The notes below the pieces were generated by a model that was not told the origin of the DNA, did not search any database, and was given only the letters and a program-made list of their open reading frames with translations. Shown one piece after another: positions 7,931-16,500 of a stretch of DNA of 51,434 nucleotides. The DNA comes from an uncultured Lachnospiraceae bacterium (GTDB lineage: Bacteria; Bacillota; Clostridia; Lachnospirales; Lachnospiraceae). Where the stretch lies: assembly GCA_946628415.1 (NCBI GenBank), contig CAMOWK010000014.1:1-51434 (forward strand), read 5' to 3'. Within the stretch, counting starts at the first letter, position 1, and each line of letters begins with the position of its first letter. The translations under genes were made by a program, and so were the position numbers.

Positions 7931-9334
7931 TTACAGACTCTTGTAAGATGTTTTCTTTGACAAAAGCATTCCGATTATCAGGAATACTACACTCAGTCCT
8001 ACCATATATGTAAGGGCTCTGTAGTATCTCTCCCCCACTCCGAAAACATTAAGTGCATAAAATGCATCCGTTATAACAGCGGAAGGATTAATGCGGTTGA
8101 ACAGCGGGAAGTGTTCCTCCATGATAGCCTTCATATCTCCATACATAAGCCCTGACATGAACCCACCGCCAAGAATAACCGTCATGAGCAGTCCCTCTTT
8201 TATGTCCGCATTCCTTCCTATATGGGCAACGGTATATCCAAGCGAAAGTCCAAGGATTCCTGCAATAATTGTTGTGAGGTAAATCACTCCAAGACTGCCG
8301 CCAAAGTTAACCCCAAGTACATATATGTAAAATGTAAGTGCTATTATATTTATTGCCGTCTGAATTAAAGTTGCCGCGGTCAGTGCAGCAAGCTCATAAA
8401 ATGTCTTGCTCACCGGAGCCATATCAAGACGTTTTCCTGTTTCTCTCTGATTAGCCTGACAGTCAACGATTACATTCATGGACGCCATTGAACCCATTAT
8501 TGCAACCATCGCTATCAGGTTGTAGAAATACTGTACAAAAGGATCCTTATTTTCTCCTGATGTACCCCTCACATCGATATAGTCGATTCCTTCTATCGCC
8601 TCATCAACCATTTCCTCTGACTGATCAAGCTTCTCAGAATCTTCATTTATAGTGTCGATGGTAAGCCCGACCTGAAGTCTGTACTGACTGATTATACTTG
8701 AAAGAATACTCTGGCTTGCCCCATATCCGTTTTCTTCCATGGTTATGTCATTTAGACCTGATACCGTTATGATTGCCGCTATTTCACCTTCCTCCAGCAT
8801 CTTTTCTGCCGCGTCATGACTCTCCGTTTCCACACGATCTATCATTTTAGTCCCATCATCATAAGTTAGATCATTCATAAGTTCTATAAACGGAAGTTCT
8901 TCACCGTCTATCTCATCCGGGTCAATGGATATGTAATCCAGAGGAAGGTCTTCCGGCGAAAGCTTTCCGAGATCATCGAAGCTTTCAATGCTTTCCAGAT
9001 TATCCAGCTTTTCCTTGCTGACCGGGGACTTTTCGTCAAACTTCTGTCCCATAGCCTCAGCCATAGCCTTATCTTCCTCGTATTTCTTCAGATCGTCACT
9101 AAGTTTATCTCCGTCAAGGTTTGCAAAGCTCTGCATAACACGGTATTCCGAAACGGCTTTATCATCTATCTCAATCACAACCGGTATCGGTTTATTTATC
9201 TCACTCTTATATATAGAACTGAATGCAAATGAAAACAATGCTCCCAGCGCAATCGGAAACGCGAGTGTCCAAAATATGTATTTCTTTGACCTTAATGAAC
9301 TTTTAAGGAGTGTTATCACTATCCGTCCAAACAT
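7931..9334 (-). CDS. ABC-2 type exporter permease (first subunit)
   Basis: A 467-residue ABC-2 membrane protein. It has an N-terminal helix (about residues 20-40), a large acidic extracytoplasmic domain of about 220 residues, then helices from about 265 to 460. The cytoplasmic loop CQANQRETGKRLDMAPVSK is typical of ABC-2 permeases that couple to DrrA-like ATPases. GAGG precedes the ATG at 9334. It sits between the ATPase gene (65-base gap) and the second permease (12-base gap), so all three form one operon ending at 6667-6711. Confidence 0.87.
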   Translation of the reverse strand: MFGRIVITLLKSSLRSKKYIFWTLAFPIALGALFSFAFSSIYKSEINKPIPVVIEIDDKAVSEYRVMQSFANLDGDKLSDDLKKYEEDKAMAEAMGQKFDEKSPVSKEKLDNLESIESFDDLGKLSPEDLPLDYISIDPDEIDGEELPFIELMNDLTYDDGTKMIDRVETESHDAAEKMLEEGEIAAIITVSGLNDITMEENGYGASQSILSSIISQYRLQVGLTIDTINEDSEKLDQSEEMVDEAIEGIDYIDVRGTSGENKDPFVQYFYNLIAMVAIMGSMASMNVIVDCQANQRETGKRLDMAPVSKTFYELAALTAATLIQTAINIIALTFYIYVLGVNFGGSLGVIYLTTIIAGILGLSLGYTVAHIGRNADIKEGLLMTVILGGGFMSGLMYGDMKAIMEEHFPLFNRINPSAVITDAFYALNVFGVGERYYRALTYMVGLSVVFLIIGMLLSKKTSYKSL

Positions 9335-9399
9335 TTATTTATCCTCTTTTTATTTTTATAGATAAAGTATATGTACTCGATGCCTATACCTTATCGGTT

Positions 9400-10347
9400 T
9401 TACTGGGTATCACGAAGTTCCTTTCCTGTTATTTCAAGGAATACATCATTCAGTGTTGGAAGTTCGGAATAAATCCTGTCATAGCTTAGACTCCTCTCCG
9501 ACAGGTATTCAAGAATATGAGTAATGTTATGCTTTCCACCGCTGCATTTGATCGTAAGTTTATCACCCATATACTGAACCTCATAAACATGATTCATCTG
9601 CTTTATTCTCTCTATATGTTCATCCGAAAGTTTTCTTATATCAACGATTACATTTTCCGTATTTTTAATTCTTTTCTTAAGCTCCTCACTTGTTCCTGAT
9701 GCAATCTCCTTACCCTTATCCATGATAAGTATCCTGCTGCATATCTGCTCAATCTCTTCCATGTAATGCGACGTGTAAATGATTGTCGCACCTTTTTCAT
9801 TCAGGTCAGTTACTCCCTCAAGAATCTTATTTCTTGACTGAGGGTCTACCGCAACAGTTGGCTCATCAAGTATTATGAGCTCAGGCTTATGGGCAATTCC
9901 GCAGGCAATATTAAGACGTCTCAGAAGGCCTCCCGAAAGTTTCTTGGGATAAAATTTTCTGAAATCACCCAGGTCAACAAATTCGATGGCTTCCTCAACA
10001 CATTTCTTTTTAGCCGCCTTATCCTTAATATAAAGTCCACAGAAGAAATCGATATTTTCATAGACAGTAAGTTCATCAAATACCGAAACATTCTGGCTTA
10101 CTATACCTATTCTTGCCTTTAAGTCTCTTCTTTCCGGTCCCATAGGCTCTCCGAAAACGTAGATCTCACCTTTATCATACGAAAGAAGTGAAAGCAGACA
10201 GTTTATGGTTGTTGTCTTTCCGGAACCGTTCGGTCCGAGAAGTCCGAATACTTCTCCCTTCTTTATCTCAAGGCTGAAATTATCAAGAGCTATAAGCTCC
10301 TTATACCTTTTTACAAGATTTGTGATCTTAACTACTGTTTCGCTCAT
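9400..10347 (-). CDS. ABC exporter ATP-binding protein (DrrA/CcmA family)
   Basis: A 315-residue ATPase that energises the two permeases downstream. Walker A is GPNGSGKTT near residue 39. The Q-loop is SQNVSVFD, the signature is KLSGGLLRRL (a variant of LSGGQ), Walker B is LIILDEPTVAVDP, and the H-loop is TSHYMEE. A C-terminal domain of about 90 residues is typical of the DrrA group. GGAG precedes the ATG. It is the first gene of the exporter operon. A 7-bp inverted repeat (GTTTACT at 10400-10406, AGTAAAC at 10438-10444) upstream could bind the neighbouring response regulator. Confidence 0.93.
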   Translation of the reverse strand: MSETVVKITNLVKRYKELIALDNFSLEIKKGEVFGLLGPNGSGKTTTINCLLSLLSYDKGEIYVFGEPMGPERRDLKARIGIVSQNVSVFDELTVYENIDFFCGLYIKDKAAKKKCVEEAIEFVDLGDFRKFYPKKLSGGLLRRLNIACGIAHKPELIILDEPTVAVDPQSRNKILEGVTDLNEKGATIIYTSHYMEEIEQICSRILIMDKGKEIASGTSEELKKRIKNTENVIVDIRKLSDEHIERIKQMNHVYEVQYMGDKLTIKCSGGKHNITHILEYLSERSLSYDRIYSELPTLNDVFLEITGKELRDTQ

Positions 10348-10467
10348 CTCATTCTCCTTCTGTATTTATACCTAAGTATGATTTCGGTTGGTATCCTATG
10401 TTTACTTCCTCAATTTTCATTTTTGATTCTATATAAAAGTAAACTTTCTTTGTAGTGTTAAATGTAA

Positions 10468-10503
10468 CAAAAAGGCACATGACAAATGTCACATGCCTTT
10501 TAC
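10468..10503 (-). terminator. Terminator after the giant gene
   Basis: AAAGGCA / TGCCTTT outer stem with an inner GACA / TGTC stem separated by mismatches, and a T-run on the minus-strand exit. It lies 45 bases after the stop at 10548. Confidence 0.75.
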
Positions 10504-10547
10504 TTTTTATGGTTGAATCATTACTCACAATTCATTTCCCATTATAT

Positions 10548-13500
10548 TTAGTTGTTGATTCTTGGTCCCTTAATATCTTCTGTAGGTGCCATCCTTCTTG
10601 ACTTTGGCAATCTGTCAGCAGCATCCTTTCCTGCCTGCTTTAATACGCTTTCTGTTGCAAGTCTCTGAATGCTTCCGTTTGCAAGCTTAGTACGGAAATC
10701 TTCCATTCTGAAGTTTCTTCCATCAAGGACATGCTTTCTTATCAGGCTTTCAATAACCTTATTCTGCACCTCACCAAACTCCATACGTTCTGACTCAATA
10801 GCCTGAACAATAACACGATTTGACGGCTCGGTAAGAATCTTCTTGGTAATGTAAAGACCAAGCCTTTGATATCTTTCCCTGAGTAACTGTTCCTGATTCT
10901 GATTTGCTGCAGGTGCCCCGTTTCCATTCACAATATACTCAGCAAGATCCGGGTTAGCCTCTGTCTGCTCATTTAGAGAATCCCTCATATGCTTAAGCAT
11001 TGTATCAGTTCTTTTCTCTATCCTGTTCCACTCCTCATGGAAGCCCTTCCTGTTCTGCTTATAAGTTGCAAGGAAAACAGGATTCTTCGAAAGCTTTTCA
11101 GCCTCACGTTTAAATGAACCGTCATCAAATTTATCCTTTACGCCTCTACTTACACCTTTTACCTGAATAATAGAAAGTCCATCTTTTTCAACTTCTTCTA
11201 CTGCATTCTTAAGCAAATGCGCAAGTGCCATATCGTAAGAATCGACCTTTTCAGCGCTTTCAATTCCCATAAGCTTATCATAATCTTTACCCAGTCCCTT
11301 AAGACCGGTCTTTAACATATTATAGAAATTAAGCTTTTCATGAGCTCTGGTCTTAACAGTTGAAGCCATCTTCCCTGCATCTGCCTCAGAGATAATAACT
11401 CCGTCGATACGATAATTATCCTTTCTACGCGGCTGAAGGAACTCATCGGTAAACGCATTTTCGAGCTGACGTAAATCAATGTTATTAAAGGTATTCTTTT
11501 CTGTATAAATAAGATCTGACTTAACTCCCTTTGCAAGCTCGTGATAATATGAAATAATATCCGGCATTTCATTTTTAGCTCTTTCGGAAGTATCCAGTCT
11601 TGTCTGCCCTTCAGCACTTCTCTTATTAAAGATAAGATTCTTTCTCTCTTTATAGTATGTTGCGGCAGCCTTATTAAACTCGCGGAGCTTTTCTTCAATT
11701 CCGTCCACTGTAGAGTCTGTGTCATCAAATGCCTTTATTGCCTCATCAAGAGTACTTTCCATATTCTGGAACAGTTCTGATCCAACTTCTCCTATCTCTC
11801 TTCTTGCCTTATTTAGATTCTTATTCTCATGAGTCTGAAGAAGGGTATTCTGCAACTCCTTAAGGAAATTCTTTATTCCCTTAGCGCCTTCCTTATATAT
11901 CCGGTAATTATTAGCCATCTGCTGCATTACAGCGTTTGGTTTGAAAAGCGTAACGGTGCCCGACATTTTAGCTTTTGTTCCTTCATAAGATAAAGTTTTA
12001 AACTTTATCTCACTGCTTCCTTCAGCTATTCTTTTCATTACCTCAAGCTGATAACACTCTTCACGCTCTTTTTCAGTGAGATCCGCGTATTTAGCTCCCC
12101 AAAGCTGGGATACACTCTTACCGTCAATAATGAACATATCACTTCTCTTTATTTTAGATGTAGACATAAGTAACGATACATTTTCACTGAATAGAAGTCT
12201 CATGTTCTTATTCAGCCACTCTGTTCTAAGTCTGGTTTCGTCATTATTAGCACCCAGCCCTTCTACCTTTGCATCAGACTTAAGGAAGTCTTTTATCGCA
12301 TCGGCATTATCAGGTAAGTTTATGAGAGTCTCTCTTACATTTCCAAAATCCAGATAATCGACAAACGCTTTTCCGCCTGTAGCACATGCATCTACCATTT
12401 CTTCCTTCATATAATAAGGAGTTACCGCCTCTGCTATCTTTTGTACTTTTCTTTCAAACTTCTCTTTATTTTCTCCTCTAAGATATTTAAATACATCCTC
12501 TCTGCTGATTTTTTCAATACTCGCATATTTCTTAAGCTGTACTCCCTCATCTGACATTGTTGTAATTCCTGTCGTAAGCTGCTGATAAATCAGGGCCTTT
12601 GTTCCGGAAAGCTTTATCATATTGTTTAAGCTTCTTCCCGGTGCCTCTTTAAGTGTGCTTCCCATGAGAGCTCTCGAAACCGCATAAGTATAGATATTAT
12701 CCATAGTACTGCTTGAACTTCTGCTGTTGCCCAGGATCGCGGTTAACATAGCATATCCGGAATTGAAAGGTGCCATAAGATTCTGTATTCCGCTCCAGAA
12801 ATCATTCATATCGTTAAAGCTTTGGGTTCCCAGTTTATCTGCAGCAATCTTCTTTCCATCTCTTCCAAAACCATCGCAGAGTATCTTATCCTTTTCCTGC
12901 GAAAAATCGATACTGAGTCCTCTGAGCTTCATTAAGAACTGCATATTTTCCTTAATCTTCTCAGGATCGGAATAATCTATATCAGGCATCTTAAGATCTT
13001 TAAATCGATCAGTACTCTTCTTAAGTATTTCTGCCCATTTTCCAACAGATTCTACGTGGTTTTCCTCTGACTTTGCAGGATTCAGTGGGTTTTCCGCACA
13101 GAACTTAATGAATTCATCTACCAGTTCTGGGTATTCCTCAAATCTCATGAACTCATTTATGTCCAGCTCCGGATGCGTTCCGACTACCCAAAGCGTATAG
13201 ACATTGTTAAGTCCCGGCGTTCTCGTTCCATTTAATGCCGTATGATAAACTTCGCTGTTTTCAGCCACCCGCATTGCTCGACTTTGCTTAGCTATGATTT
13301 TCATAGTATCTTCTCTGGCATCAATATCGAGACTTCTGACAATCGCCATCTTTTTATCATAGCTTATATTATTGTCCACATAATTTCCGTTTGCGCCCAG
13401 TGTCAGATAATCCGAATATGCAGTTTTAATCTTCTGCCCGGAGAGTCTTTCTGCCGTTTCCTCCAGCGCCTTTTCTTTTTTATAATCCTTTAAGTACTTT

Positions 13501-16500
13501 TTGAAGAAGCTATTACTTACTCTGACCAAGTTCTTTTCGTTGTCACCGTAAACATATTGCCTGCCTTCATTGTCAATCCATTCACTGATCTCTGAATAAT
13601 CAATGCCACCTCCGGAAGATTTTGATGCAACATATTTATAACTGTCTCGGAGTTCGTCTGTCATATTTTCTTTATTTAATACATAATTTGCTCCTGTAGC
13701 TGTTTGATTCTTTCTGTAATTTCCAACTGCCTGTGATTTTGCCATATTTAAAGCTTCTTCATCTGAGACGTCTCTGCCTATACTCTTTAAATGAGCTTTA
13801 AAGTATGCGACTACATTCATTTCGGCACTTGGTTTTAATGAAAGACCATCCAGATATCCTTTTATCTCATCATCGGTGTTACAACCGGCTAACTTGGCAA
13901 AATCTTCCATAGTTGAATCAGCTGTGATATTAATCTTTTTTAGCATATCACGCTCCGGCTGTCCTTCATCGAAGCTCATATTTACAACGTATTGCACGCC
14001 CGAATTCGAAATCATTCTTTCCCTTCCGGAAATTCTCGATTCCGCAATATAGTACGCTTTAAGCTCCCCTGCTTTACCTTCTTTTTTAAATTCAGGATAC
14101 TGTTTTAATACTTCCTCCTTTTCCTTTGCAATAGCGAGATCATTTGCCGCAACAGATCTGCCAAATAATCTAAGCAGATTTTCTCTCATTGGCTGGCTTG
14201 CCTTATTCACATATCTATCAGCAAAGTCGTCAAACATTTGATCATGAAGTCTGCTATATTCATCCATATTCCTGCCATTTTTATCATTAACAGATAAATA
14301 CTCGCCAAAATCAACTAAGAAATTATATCTTTCCTCCATTGTGGCAGCATCTAGATATGCTTTCTTAAGACTCTCTAATCCTTCCTCAAGAGTAAAGCTA
14401 CCAAATGTCTCCTCTTCTCTCTGAAGAGACTTTCCTACTTCAGTTGCAGTGACATTGCGAGCTATCGCAGCATCCATCATAGATTTTATCGGATGATCCA
14501 CAATATTACGCGATGCATTATTATCTTTTTGCACAGCCTTCTGCCACTCTGTATACCTGTCAACGAAAGGTTTAATGTTCTGCAGAAGCTCTAATCTAAT
14601 TTCAGGAGTCTTTATATCTGCACTAAACAGTTTGTCGTAAGCCTTGTTCATTTCTGTAAGAATATCAAGAGCCTTAAGTGAATCATCAGCATCCATCTTA
14701 TCAGATACGGTCTTACTAACAGCAATCTGAAGACGGCGCTTCATCATTCGTACTTCCTCGAGAAGCGATACATCTGCTTCCGGCCATCCTTTATCAGTAT
14801 ACTTATCAAAAGTATCAACACTTTTTAGTATACCATCTGAAAATCTTACCTTCCAGTTATTATAAAAGCTTACATTTGTTATAGCAGTTCTGTTCTCTGC
14901 GATATCCTTATCTTTATTAGAAATAGAGTTAAGCTTTTCCATGTACTGCTTTTGCTTATCCTGGAAAGCTCTATATCTAAGTCTAAAGTCTTCCGCTTCT
15001 TTATCCGTTACATTTCCTGCTTCCTTCTTCTTCATATAAGGAAGATAGGTACTTAACATGAAGTCTTGTCTATCCTTTAGCTGATCAAGGAACGGATACT
15101 TCTTTATAACCTTTGCAAACCTGGCATTATCAACGGTATAGACAGGCATTCCCTTTTCATCCAGGAATTCACCGAACTCATTTGATGGAAATGTGTTAAA
15201 AGTAGACCTGAATACACCTTCAAAGTCAGGATCTGCTTTGATAATCCTCTGATAGTCATTTGACATATAGCATTTCATCTGAGTATCAAAAAGGTCAATG
15301 ATCTGCCTCTTCGGAGAGGAAATATCAGTATATACCTCTTTCATCCTGCCGATAATATCTGTAAATTTGATAAGTTTTTCAGCAATAGCCCTTTTATCAT
15401 CCGGATGCTTTATAAACATCTCGGCAGCGCCATCTCCCGGTAGCATTGTGTAATCATACGGATGCTCCGAATTCTGCATATTTGCATATAATTGTGCTGT
15501 TTCCTCGAATAAGTTCTTCAGCTCATCCTTAAAGTCCGGGAAAAGACTTGCTTCAAATCCAACAATATAATTATAAAAATGCTTCAACCCAAATGGTTCT
15601 GTATGCGCTGCAAGAAGAGCCTCAACCGGATCTAACGGCTGCTGCACTTTATCATCAACCGGCGGCTGTTGCTGCCCCTGCTGCTGTATATTACCATCAA
15701 CAGGTGGCTGTTGCTGTCCCTGCTGCTGTATATTACCATCAACCGGCGGCTTCTGCTGTCCCTGCTGCTGTATGTTATCATCAACAGGCGGCTGTTGCTG
15801 CCCCTGCTGCTGTAAGTTATCACCTACAGGCGGCTGTTGCTGTCCCTGCTGCTGTATATTATCATCAACCGGCGGCTGTTGCTGCCCCTGCTGCTGTATA
15901 TTACCATCAACAGGCGACTGATTGTTTACCGCTTCATCTACGTTTATGATATCTTCTTCATCATCCGGGTTGTTGATATTCACCCCCTGATTGTTCACCT
16001 GTCCCTGATTATTTACAGGAGGAACAACCCGCTCAGGTTCTTCTCTCTCTTCTTCTCTTCCTGGTCTCTTCCTTTCCTCAATTTTCTTCTTCCTATATGC
16101 TGCTCTTTCTTTCTCAAGATCGATAAGCGCTTTTGACATTTCTTCATATTCCATATCAGAATGCATTATCTGATACTGTCTTCTGTTGAAACTGACCTCT
16201 TCCGGAGGAAGTTCATTTCCGAAGAAATCATGAGTAAGATCATATTCTCTTTTTGCTTCCTCTTCAGCCTTTCTTTTTTCCTCTAAAGCCTTTCTCTCTT
16301 CTTCTTCAGACCTTCTTTTCTCCTCCTGCTTTTCTTCCCATTCATCATCCTGAAGGTCTTCTTCTTCAGACTCTGCGATAGTTCCGTTATTTACTTTTTC
16401 ACTATCCTTGAAAGGTCTTCTTTCATCTTTTAGGCGCTCATCTTTCGCTATAAATGATTCCTCACGCAGCCTTTCGAGTTCATCATTCTCTTTTTCGTCT

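Noticed and set aside
15636..15917. CRISPR array
   Set aside because: The regular 42-bp repeats are contiguous without unique spacers and lie in frame within a coding gene.
15548..15949. Plus-strand 133-codon frame of Pro/Ala/Tyr repeats
   Set aside because: It is the antisense of the 42-bp tandem repeat in the giant gene; repeats keep all frames open, and there is no ribosome binding site.
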